Positions 23,801 to 33,949 of a DNA stretch of 64,000 bases are shown here, piece by piece. The position numbers and the translations under genes are program-made. The notes under the pieces were generated by a model. The model saw only the letters and a program-made list of their open reading frames with translations, ran no database searches and was not told the origin of the DNA. This DNA is from Branchiostoma floridae (taxonomy: Eukaryota > Chordata > Leptocardii > Amphioxiformes > Branchiostomatidae): NCBI RefSeq assembly GCF_000003815.2, contig NC_049989.1:11487273-11551272 (forward strand), written 5' to 3'. Every line of letters begins with the position of its first letter. Position 1 is the first letter of the stretch.

Positions 23801-26800
23801 TGTGTATGTGGATGAACTTGAGACATCTCTGAACAACACTGTAGATAAACCCTCCCCACCAAATTCGCATTATTCGGGGACTTCAATATGCTGGACATAT
23901 GTTGGAGCTCTGAGACGCCCACCGTCAATCCCACGCCCCAATATGGGACGGGACTGAACGAGAAATTTCTAGAGGTTGTACAGAGCTCTAGCCTGTCCCA
24001 AGTGGTATTGGCCCCTACTCGTGGCCATAACATACTTGACTTGGCTTTAGTGTCTAATCCTGACCTGGTGGAGAATGTCAATGTCACCCCAGGGATAAGT
24101 GACCATGATGCGGTAACAGTAGGCATAAAAACCCACGTCAAACACAACAGGAAGAAACCTCGTACAGTTTACTTATACAAGAAAACGGATAAACCAGCGT
24201 TAGTAGAAGGGATAAAAAACCTAGAGAAACAATTCACGGAAAGAGTCCCAACCAACCACTCAGTAGAAGACAACTGGAACTACTTCACAAAAGGTCTCAA
24301 ACATCTCATTCTCAAACATATACCCCAGAAAAGACTGTCTAATAAAAATCAATGTCCATGGTTTAACTCATCTCTTAAACGTATAATCAAGAAGAAGAAA
24401 AAACTCTACAAAAGAGCTAAGAGTACAATGGAAGAACAAGACTGGGAAAACTTTAAGACCATGCGCAGACTGGCTAAGCAAAAGATCAAAAAAGCACACA
24501 ATGATTACTTAAAAGAAATCCTAGATGAAGCTTTGGAAAATCCCAAGAAATTTTGGCAGTACATAAAAAGCAAAAAACAGACGTCGTCTGGGGTGGCCCC
24601 CCTAGCGCAACACAACAGCCTCGTTGTGGATGCCCAGGGTAAGGCAGAAATCCTCAGCAGGCAGTACGACTCTGTCTTTACAGATGAAGACATGGTCAAC
24701 GTACCCGACCTAGGGGACAGCCCCTACCCCGACATGCCAGAGGTCGAGGTGACCCTGCTGGGGGTGCAAAAACTCCTACAGGGGATAAACCCTGTGGGCC
24801 AGATCAAATTCCCTGCAGAATTCTTAAGGACTACGCCATAGAGATCAGTCCAATTTTACAAATAATCTTCAACCAGTCCCTTGCAACTGGGCAGGTACCG
24901 ACAGACTGGCGGACCGCTTTTGTGAACCCAATTTTTAAAAAGGGGGACAGAAGCGACCCCGCAAACTACCGGCCCGTCTCTCTCACCTGCGTCTGTTGTA
25001 AGCTCCTGGAACACATACTTTTCTCAGCCACCATGAAACATTTAGAAACTCATAATATCTTACTCCCCACCCAACATGGATTCAGAACAAAACACTCCTG
25101 TGAGTCACAGCTGATCACAACTCTACACGACCTAACGTCTTGGTTTGACATAGGGCAGCAAATAGATATGGCTATTTTGGATTTTTCGAAGGCATTCGAC
25201 AGCGTTCCGCACCACAGGATGCTGCATAAGTTACACTTTCACGGGATCAGGGGGCGAACACTCACCTGGGTACAAAACTGGCTACTGGACCGTCAGCAAC
25301 AAGTGGTGATCGATGGGGAAAAGTCTGGTCCTGTCAGAGTAAGATCCGGAGTACCTCAGGGAACGGTGCTAGGGCCATTACTTTTTTTGATTTACATAAA
25401 TGATATCAACAAAGACATAACATCCCAATCAGACTATTTGCTGATGACTGTCTCGTTTACCGCCCCATAGTCCGTGACGAAGACCATTATGCCCTCCAAA
25501 CTGACCTAGATAATCTTTGTATGTGGTCTAACACTTGGCAGTTGCGCTTTAATGTAAAAAAATGTTCCATCTTGCACATCCACAAGTCCAGAAGCTCACA
25601 TGATTTTTTGTACACAATGCTTAACGAACCACTCAACTGTAACAGCCAGCATCCGTACCTACATGTAGGTGCCATTCTCACCCACAATCTTACTGTATAG
25701 GTGGAAGCCTCATATCAATGACATTACAGCCAAAGCCAACAGCACCTTGGGATTTGTCCGACGCAACTTAAGGGGGGCAAGTAAAGAGGTAAGAGCTAAG
25801 GCTTACACTTCCATAGTCCGCCCTAATAGAATACTGTTCTTCAGTCTGGGACCCCCACAAACTAAAACACGCACAAACGAACAGCCTTGAGGAGAAGCTG
25901 GAATCAGTCCAGCGTAGGACTGCCAGGTTTGTCACAGGCAACTACAAACAATCCACCAGCAATACATCACTACAACAATCACTTGGATGGGCGACCCTAG
26001 CACAGAGAAGACAACAAGCACGACTTACACTAATGTACAAGGCAGTCAACAACCTCATTGCAATACCCATCCACACCATACTTACACAAAACAACAACAT
26101 TACAAGAGGTCACAACCAACGTTTTTAACATGCAAAACCGAAACATACAGGGCAAGTTACTTCCCCCGGACAGTCATAGAGTGGAATAGCCTGCCAGAAC
26201 ATCTGATACATACCACCTCCGTAGAACATTTCAAAGCTGGGGTAGCCAAGTATTATGGCTACCCTAGCTCTACCCAGCTGTAAGACCGAACTATGCCCTA
26301 GCAACTTGTACAGCACAGCACTGTTATTTTTGTCTGTTGAATGAATACGTTTTTTTTTTTTTTTCACTATTTTTGTCTCACCACCACCGGTTTGCTAGGG
26401 CATCCTCACTCCCCTGGGCACAAAGTCCCGCGAGGGGCATTGCCCAGTATTACGTAGATGTAGATGTAGGAGTCGCTGGAAAAAGTAGAAATTGGCCAAA
26501 TAGACTGAAAGTTAATTAACACACTACTTTGGCAAATTTCTACTATTTCCAGTGACATATGATTTACAAAGCCTAGTAGAGGTCGTTTCATACGTTTATA
26601 TGTATCATAACTTGTACTCCAATATTATGATTCCAGCCATTTAAAACGCATTCGTCCAACCGGGCTGGAACAACTCTACTCTACTCTACTCATTNCCGAA
26701 CCTTCTGCACGTCCGAGTCGTGAACTCCTCTGAACCTTCCCGATATGCGGAGGGGTCATGTGATAAGGTAACGCACCAAATATGGAGCTTGATTCTGTCG

Positions 26801-29800
26801 GCGTACGTCGGAGGCTGTCGGAAACTCTCGGAAAAAGTAAAAAATTCCCAGAGATCAGTGCGGTCCATAAAAGTTTTATCGACGCCCGGACGGACGCCAA
26901 CATGGCTCCAAAACGGAAAGCGAAAGATGGAAATTCGTCCTGCAAGAAGAAAACGACAATCCTGTCATTTCTCACCCGTGGTCGACCGGAAGAGAGTGCG
27001 ACCAATAACAACCAGAACCCTGACGATCAATCCAGAACTCGAGAGCTTCAAGACAAGGTATGCATCTATTTACAAAGATTGTTTTGGTATATCTCTGCGC
27101 CAGCTGTTTTTTATATCAAATTTATGTTTGTATTTTGTCATTTCTTACTCTGTTTTTTTACGGTTAAGTTTAAATGCGAGTGTGATGGCTGATGGCGTAC
27201 ACAGCGTTCCGTCAGGGTTACACAAAATTACAGCGGCGCTCTCATAGTGATACTAGTGATATATAATTTGCTGGACTAATATAAAATATTGTTGATTCAT
27301 CATCTTGTATCAACAAATATTTTACATCGTGCAGTCCCCGGCGGAGGAGAGTCCGGCTGTCACATATTTGTTTGGGACGGAAATACTCAACCGAACCAAA
27401 CGAACAGTTTGCTGAGAAAAAAAAAAACTATACAAACTGCTGCATGGTTTTGTTACGGCGTGGGGACGATGTGGACACTCACTTTATTCAGGAATAATTG
27501 GTTACAGACGCACGCACTGTCAGCGGCCGGGGAATGATGCCTCGGACTATCCCGCCGGTCTGGAGCGAATTAGCTAGGGATGACCGTGGCAAGTCCGTGT
27601 GTGGTCAGATCAAAACATAAATAAACATCATTTATCTTAACGACTTAATTTCTTGGGATTATATAATAGACTCCCTTATCAACCAACCGGGCAAATCAAC
27701 AAGAAATGCAATTTGTATCATAACAGGTCTTGGATGTGCCACTGACTTTGCCCACAACACCCGAGTCAGGAAGAGCGCAGCCTACATCGTCTCAGAAAGA
27801 GCCGGGAAAAGCGCAGCCTACACAATCCCAGGAAGAGCTGGGACAAGCGCAGCCTACATCGTCTCAGAAAGAGCTGGGAAAAGCGCAGCCTACATCGTCT
27901 CAGAAAGAGCCGGGAAAAGCGCAGCCTACATCGTCTCAGAAAGAGCCGGGAAAAGCGCAGCCTACACCGTCCCAGGAAGAGCCGGGAAAAGCGCAGCCTA
28001 CATCGTCCGTGTCATCTCCAAGTGTTTCATCCCAGCCTGCTGCTTGTGACTGCATAGGATGTACCATTACAGGCCCTGGTGCATTTCAACCCAAAGATCC
28101 CACAGTTCTTAGCGCATTTCAGAACAAGGGAAGAAAGTTTCAGTCGGACTGGTACAAGGATCGCAAGTGGATCACCTTATGCACAAAACAGCGAAAAGTG
28201 TTCTGTGCCCCCTGTCGCTATGCCAAACAGCACAGGCTCACCTTTTCCACTAACCAAGAATCTTCCTTTGTGACAGACGGGTTTGACAATTACAAGAAAG
28301 GGATTGAAAGGTTGGACATTCACGCGGCTTCAGACCCACACACAGAAGCTGTGTTGAAGTGCTCTGCCATTTCCGGACAATCCATTGAAGCTCAGCTCAA
28401 CTCACAAATGGCGGAAACACAGCGGCTCCATCGGGATGGCCTCCTGAAGCAACTGTCAGCCCTGAAGTTTTTGTTAAGACAAGGACTTGCCATCCGAGGT
28501 CACCACGACAAGGATGGCAACCTTTACCACCTTCTACAAACTTGGGCTGACGACAGTGAAGTTGTCCGTTCGTGGTTACATCAAGGACGCTTTATGTCGC
28601 ATGACCATATCAACGAACTGATCAATCTCATGGGCAACGATGTCTTGAGGTCGGTGCTGGCACGAATAAAAGGCAGTAATCCAGCGTATTTTGCTATCAT
28701 TGCGGACGAAGCTACAGATGTCTCTTGCAATGAACAGCTGAACATCAGTGTCCGGTATGTAGATCATGATTACGAGGTTCATGAGGACAGTCTTGGCCTC
28801 TACAAGCTCTCATCTACAGACGCCGCCACCATCACAGCAGCGATCAAAGACACCCTTCTCCGGACAGGTCTTCCACTGAAACTGTGTCGCGGACAGGCGT
28901 ACGACGGGGCAGCCAACATGAAGGGCCATCGCACTGGGGTCGCAACGCGAATAAAAACAGAGGAGCCTGCCGCCGTCCCAGTCCATTGCTGGGCCCACTC
29001 ACTAAATCTGTGTCTTCAAGATACCTGTAGACAGATCGTGGCCGTTCGGGACGCAATGGATCTTGCCAGAGAAATTGACAAACTGATCAATTACTCGCCA
29101 AAGAGGAAGACCTTGTTCACACAATTGGCCTCCGGAGCTGATTCATCAACTTCAAGTGGAACGATCAAGCCCCTCTGTCCCACACGCTGGACTGTACGAA
29201 CAGGAGCCCTTGAGAGTATCCTCGCTAACTACAGCACTCTCATGGACACTATGCAGCAAGTCAACGAGACCACAAGGGACGAATATGGATTGAAAGCTGG
29301 CGGTGTCCTCGCTGCGTTGGAAAAGTTCGGCACGCTCTTTTCTATCCGCTTAGGCCAGCTTCTGTTCTTTGCGGCGGAGACGACGTCGACGACCTTGCAA
29401 AAGAAGGACTTGAGTGTACAAGAAGCCATGGACAGTGTGGAGACACTTAAGAAGTACTATCGGCGCCAGAGAACGGAAGAGTCGTTCGACGCATTCTACG
29501 CATCAACGGTGGAGAAGGCTCGAGAGCTGAACATAGACGAGCCAGTGCTTCCACGGTACCGACGTCAGCCGAGGCGCCTGGACGATGGAAGTGATCCGCA
29601 CAGACACGCCTGCCCAAAGGATTTCCATCGTCTGGTTTACTTCCAGGCATGTGACCTCCTGATAGGAGAACTTACAGAGAGGTTTAACCAGGAATTCCTG
29701 AAGCCTGTCGTCGCCATGGAGAAGCTCCTCCTGAATGCGGCGAACGGAGACGACTTCACAGAGAAGATGGATGAAGTCACGTCGTCAGTCTTTGGGAACG

Positions 29801-31661
29801 ACCTGGACCCCCCCAAGCTGAGACGCCACCTCTCCATGCTCCCCGACATAATCGAGCAGGCACTTCCCGAGGTGAAGAAAGTCACAAGTATACGAACCAT
29901 TTGTTCTGCAATGACCACAGCCTCACATCGATCGACATTCACACAAACCCACAAACTGCTCCGGCTCTACCTGACAGTACCCATCACATCCGCCACTTCT
30001 GAGAGAGCATTCTCATCATTGAAGAGACTACTGACGTACCTACGCTCCACCATGACAGAGCAGCGACTCAACAATTGTATGCTAATGCACGTCCACAAGG
30101 ACATTGTGGATGACATGGACCTGTCAGACATTGCGGCTGACTTTGCGTCGCTGAATGGAGATCGAATGCGGCACTTTGGACAGTGGAAAAACAAGTGAAC
30201 AAACAAGTAGACTATTCAACTTGTAGAAACTTTACTTCTATGTTGGATGCACATTTAATAGTCTGAGTATAGTACTAGCCTTCGGCGCTCTATTTGTTGA
30301 CATGTACTGCATGTATTTTTCGTATTATTAGTATATAGCCATTATAATGTATAGGTGCGTATAGATTACTTAACGTCTATTGTACATTCACTGTAACGTG
30401 TGACTTAACTAACGACCTACCGACGCTGTGCATGTCAGGACCATGTTGGCACATAGACCACGATCTTGAAGTCTTGACCCAATGTATTTACCTACCGTGG
30501 TTGGCTCATCGTTTAAGACATGTAATTGTGGCCTTTGGTGCTGCTTGATATCCTAGACCTGGTCCCTTAACATAATTTGTTGCTACTTAACAGTGTTAAA
30601 GTAAGAATGTGATGACTTGTAAAAGGCTACAATGGCGATTTTATATACCGAGGGAGCCCCTCGGCGTAAGTTACGAAGTTATGAAGTTCCCACATCGTTT
30701 TACTTATGTCTAATAAAGGTTATTTGCAAGTTTGGAAACGGTGTTGTGAGTCGATTATTATATAGTCAAATGTAGTTAGTAACACAAGAATAAGTTAGTA
30801 GAAAGCTTTGTTATTACATAACGGAAAACACCAAATGAAAATCGAGCCGAGAACATAATTTTGAACGACGAAACTGTTAACAAACTGAATGAAAACAGGT
30901 GCCTAACGAATTGTAACCCACATCACGATTTTACAAGTCGAATCTGAAAACGAAAACAAGAAAATAGTTAAAACACTTGCAAATACATGTTTGTAAATAC
31001 TATAGTATATAATTCTTGCGATCCCGTTGGTAATGCGGCATTTGCTCCGCCCCGCCCCCTCAATGTCGCATGGGTCAGTCTATTTTCGCGACAGTCATAC
31101 ACCCTTCTCCAGAAAACGTAAGAGTAATATACCTAAGTACACCATCAAAATTTGCTCCACAAAATGCAGGAAACAGCGTTTCAGAGGGTCTAGATTTGAA
31201 AATTTTCCCGGGGGAGCATGCCCCCGGACCCCCCTAGAAAGGTCGCGCCTTCGGCGCGACCCCTCGCGCCTTCGGCGCTCGATTTGGTGATATTCACAAG
31301 CCAGAAGTTTCGCCCCCACAGTCAAAAAAACGTGCCGCCGCCTCTGTACACTATACTTTGAGATGCTTATCTCATAGTTTGTGTAACGTTAGTGAGCTCT
31401 GAGGTTACTTCTTTTTGCCACTGTTTTATCCATATAAAGTTATAATCGTACAATTCGGTCTGGTAGTGTGACTCATAAGATTAAGAACATGACGAGACAA
31501 GAACTACACGTAACGTGGACACTCACAGATTCATGGTCGTTTACCAAGTCCTGGATTTTATCATCGTCACTCAGCATTCTCTGCAGTTCCTCCCTGTTCA
31601 AGTGGTTCAGAAGTTCGAAAGAAGCTTCTGAGGGACCCCTTGAACCTTGAGACCAAGACAT
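20810..31661 (-). CDS. VPS37: ESCRT-I subunit VPS37 (B/C-like)
   Basis: Four exons on the minus strand: 31527-31661, 21998-22169, 21547-21629, 20810-21091 (672 nt, 223 residues). All junctions are in phase. Exon 1 encodes LLNHLNREELQRMLSDDD and LVNDHES. Exon 2 continues VKSLQLEREMLLASNRSLAE, the conserved Mod(r)/VPS37 core. Exon 4 has FLSQYQEKRRLAHLRRVK followed by a Pro/Gln/Tyr-rich tail. VPS37 forms part of the ESCRT-I coiled-coil stalk that sorts ubiquitinated cargo at endosomes. The first intron is about 9.4 kb, far longer than the others, because it has collected a CR1-like retrotransposon and a hAT transposase gene, both antisense to VPS37. Which vertebrate paralogue (B or C) it matches best cannot be settled here. 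Confidence 0.9.
22188..22356. mobile_element. MITE with TACTGTAAATGCAG ends, copy C
   Basis: Starts TACTGTAAATGCAG and ends CTGCATTTACA. The interior GTGGTGGTTTAATGTTCGCG, AAAACCACCGC and GGTACCGCGAAATTAAAT align (inverted) with copies A and B. It begins 18 bases upstream of VPS37 exon 2, very near its acceptor. Confidence 0.8.
22634..23485 (+). CDS. Retrotransposon ORF1: hydrophobic leader, 2A-like peptide, PHD finger
   Basis: 283 codons. Residues 14-33 are hydrophobic (signal-like). A second hydrophobic run LLAILLM leads straight into SGDVHSNPGP (NPGP at 22991-23002, residues about 120-123), a 2A-like ribosome-skipping motif; canonical 2A has E where this has H. Directly after comes a PHD-type zinc finger with spaced Cys/His pairs (CGGC, CDNCDQWVHIKC, WICNNC). 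The rest is acidic and Ser/Thr-rich. 2A-like peptides are known from APE-type non-LTR elements of amphioxus and sea urchin. ORF1 runs out of frame just before the endonuclease; one small indel near 23470 would explain this. Confidence 0.75.
   Translation: MHSSFAPSATTRRHVGLLLCVNILLALYRHFMCAACDLKHAEEICKSCDFGKQTGFNILFSKGGYETHSPSLLGLGISSLVKPLGSKYNRGYGAPVPLGFEGPSGFLLAILLMSGDVHSNPGPIKFPCGGCGRAVASNHRAMQCDNCDQWVHIKCCGVGDKMYKHYQNSSCSWICNNCGLPSFTSSLFDFSSWIHDRDESFYSPLLERDIDDDTDDNISHIASNFTTGSNTHSESWSSDNNTFNDSIPSFKPTSTSSPCTTQSLGKGKGILQNLHVLTIIFEL
23475..26283 (+). pseudogene. Retrotransposon endonuclease-reverse transcriptase, frameshifted
   Basis: Pieces in successive frames: endonuclease start NCRSLRG...NPDVICGNESHLD and GGGVFIAVRSS (23475-23957), a frameshift near 23870, then LDLALVSNPDLVENV and GISDHDAV (to 24841). 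A frameshift near 24820 leads into reverse transcriptase with NYRPVSLT, DFSKAFDSVPH and SGVPQGTVLGPLLFLIYIND (to about 25430). A further shift puts the catalytic FADD box in another frame, a stop follows near 25700, and the CR1 C-terminal block ends at 26283. All core motifs are recognisable but the gene is broken by at least three frameshifts and a stop. Confidence 0.85.
26695..26695. other. Single unresolved base (N)
   Basis: One N between the retrotransposon and the hAT gene, next to a CTCTA simple repeat. It may mark a join in the assembly, so the left end of the hAT unit may be misassembled or missing. Confidence 0.8.
26902..30198 (+). CDS. hAT-superfamily transposase-like protein (TTF zinc finger, DUF4371, hAT dimerisation)
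   Basis: Two exons, 26902-27057 and 27727-30198, join in phase (875 residues). An upstream in-frame ATG at 26782 is also possible. Order: basic leader MAPKRKAKDG and KKKTTILSFL; about seven 12-residue repeats (SSQKEPGKAQPT type); a TTF-type zinc finger (KVFCAPC and following His residues); the DUF4371-like region with FAIIADEATD and GQAYDGAANM; CWAHSLNLCLQD; the CPTRW motif of hAT catalytic domains; and the C-terminal dimerisation block TSATSERAFSSLKRL. No stop or frameshift interrupts it, so it is either recently active or retained by selection. It is transcribed opposite to VPS37, in its first intron. Related human proteins are the ZMYM1/THAP12-like domesticated group. Confidence 0.85.
27767..28007 (+). 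repeat. 36-bp coding minisatellite
   Basis: About seven tandem 36-bp units (…GAGCCGGGAAAAGCGCAGCC type) at the start of the hAT gene's second exon, each a whole number of codons. The middle units are almost identical, implying recent expansion. Confidence 0.85.
31170..31346. mobile_element. Probable right terminal region of the hAT transposon
   Basis: GGGGGAGCATGCCCCCGGACC and the CGCCTTCGGCGC palindromes precede CGTGCCGCCGCCTCTG ending at 31346. The reverse complement, CAGAGGCGGCGGCACG, has the CAGAGGCGG form expected of a hAT end. I could not find the matching left end between 26283 and 26900, perhaps because of the N at 26695. Confidence 0.45.
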
Positions 31662-33949
31662 GGCGGCAAATAAATCACAAGAAAACTAAAAACGAAAGGA
31701 AAACATTATTACACTGCATAGAAGATGTCGGTCTTCGTCTGAAATTGATCGCATCTACACGTGGCAATTAAAATATGTACGTCTAAGTCTAATATCCTTT
31801 GCATACGCCATGCATACGTAATAAAATCGACTAGAATATTTATAGAATAGTTTTTATTCAAGATGCTTGGAGGAGCATCTCATTTTCAGGGGTGATATTC
31901 TTTTTTGTTGGAGAAAATAATAGGCTCATGCTTCGATGCGGTGTATAGCCATGTCGACGGTACAGAAGCGCCGCTATGCGACAGATAATCAAAATACATG
32001 CACCAATACCGTTGTCACACGCAACAAGCCTCTCCGTGTTGGGCTGCCTGTTGCCATATACGGAAAACGGGTTTCCATAAATGGTGAGGGAAGCCCTGTA
32101 ATCTACGAAGGCGTGATTGCTCATGACACCGCCTTCATCGTTTCTCGTGCAGTAGCGACCTCTTGCGGAACTTCCAATGACTTGCGTAAAGGAGAAGAAA
32201 CTTATTCTCAAGTTTTCCTTTGTGAAATCAAGGAGCTTTTATCAGATAAAAGCTCCTTGGTGAAATAGAGAACAGGAAACAAATACATGTAGTATAAGAA
32301 TTTGACTATGTGTCCAAATTATTTGATGACTCACAATAATTAAAGATTAAAGAATCATTCCAAATGTGCATACAGTGCTGTTAATGCAACTTTATTACTC
32401 ATTTTCTGTGTGATGTCCCAAACTAACAGACTAACGTTACCAGTAAAAAAACCTGAACCATGAGGGTCATCCTTACTGAAAACATCAGTCTGTATGGTGT
32501 GAACAAGGAGGGGAGGTTCAACTTTTTAAGTCACAACAAATTGATAACTGGTACATTCTATGTTACAGTTCTCAACGTTATAGACTGGTTTCATACTAGT
32601 ATATTCAGCAATTTCAGTATCATCATTATCATAGAACACTGATAATGCTCAAGCGAACAGAAGGGTTCCTTCCAATAACTGGATCATTTTCTGTCAAAGC
32701 TTGGTACAGTAAGATGAAGTGGATTGTCTACAACTTAATTTGTTACTTTTTTCAAGACCACCTTCTTCATACGCTTCATTCAATTTTTGTATTCAACCTA
32801 AAAAAACACAGGTGACTTCATTATTTCTCTGTAAGGCCACACTGACCTCACTACATGGATGACATCTACAATGTACATATGCATCAATTGTTGTCTGTTT
32901 CAAAAAAAAAAGATTAGGATCATAATGTAAGTCTTTTTTCTTTGCACGCTTGCACGTCAGTTTTGTGTTGTGCATGGGATGTCATCCATGTAATCAGTAT
33001 GGTTGAAACTATTATTTTTCTCTGTATTGGAAAAAATAGGATTTGTTTTCTTACACATTGCAATAACCATTCTTCAATCTTTATCATCACAATACACTGT
33101 GTCAAAGACTTATAAGTAGGCAAATTACTTCTTTTAGAATGTGTAGTATCTCTGGCCTCATCAAATATCAGAGACATTTGCAATTGCAACATCCTCGCGC
33201 CATCCAAAGTACACATACCAGTACAACGGGCTATTTTTTCTTTCTTTGATCATACAATCGAACATACTGTTGTCTTAACTAACTTCTTTCTTACAACTGT
33301 AACCTCTACATACTTCTGGCAAGTTGTTGCAATAAATGTTTCAACAATTAACAAAAACTCTTAACTGTAGTGAAAAAGTATAACAAAACTATTGGACTCT
33401 TCCCAGTTAATCTTCTTGGAGGACAAATTACCACAAAAGTTTGATCAAATGGTCACTTTGGCACCTGTCTTTGCTGTGCTCTATGTTACATAGAGATTCT
33501 AGAAAAAGATCTAGCGTTTCACTTTTCTTATGTATTCAGAGTATTCAGAGCTATTGGTCCACTTGGCTTCATATGAAACATATCCTTAATACTAGCATAC
33601 TTGTATTTCCACATTAAGAATATACATTTCACAGTAATTCTATAGCAGTCACTATATCATGCATGCAGAAGCCTTTTGACAACTGTGAAAATGCAACTAC
33701 AGTGTTTTTGTATGTCAGAACAGATTATCTAATGATGCTTCACAAAACTTACAATACAGAAAGTCTGAACAGTCAGACTGTAGTGTCTTGCTAGTCAGAC
33801 CATGAAGGATCAAGAAGTAGTGGTAAGGAGAAGATTTCAAAACCATGATTGATGTAAGATTGTGATCAATTTCATAGAAAATGAGTTTTGAATATGAAGA
33901 TGTTAATTCCTGAATCACCAGGTCCTGACATCGATACAACGGGGTACTT
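31662..33949. other. Intergenic between VPS37 and the large nuclear-protein gene
   Basis: No supported gene. A 110-codon plus-strand frame (31936-32268) has no recognisable domain and an overlapping open frame on the other strand, so I do not call it. The stretch includes the VPS37 promoter (just above 31661), an ultra-short palindromic element (32229-32259) and the AT-rich 3' flank of the gene on the right. Confidence 0.4.
32229..32259. mobile_element. Ultra-short palindromic element, 31 bp, with 7-bp direct repeats
   Basis: Perfect 15-base arms (32229-32243 CAAGGAGCTTTTATC and 32245-32259) around a single A, flanked by exact GTGAAAT repeats (32222-32228, 32260-32266). Same ends CAAGGAG...CTCCTTG as the elements at 4123 and 57568. 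Confidence 0.6.

Larger units (their letters stand above)
22440..26472 (+). mobile_element. CR1-like non-LTR retrotransposon (decayed)
   Basis: A roughly 4-kb element in sense orientation on plus: 5' leader, ORF1 with PHD finger (22634-23485), AP endonuclease and reverse transcriptase segments, and a C-terminal CR1-type block (SYFPRTVIEWNSLPEHL) ending at a stop at 26281-26283. Downstream is a short 3' region with ACGTAGATGTAGATGTAG near 26450-26470 that could be the simple-repeat tail. Boundaries are approximate. It lies in VPS37 intron 1, antisense to VPS37. Multiple frameshifts and a stop show it can no longer move. Confidence 0.85.

Noticed and set aside
31936-32268. 110-codon plus-strand frame
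   Set aside because: No domain, no splice context and an equally long open frame on the other strand; probably chance or repeat sequence.
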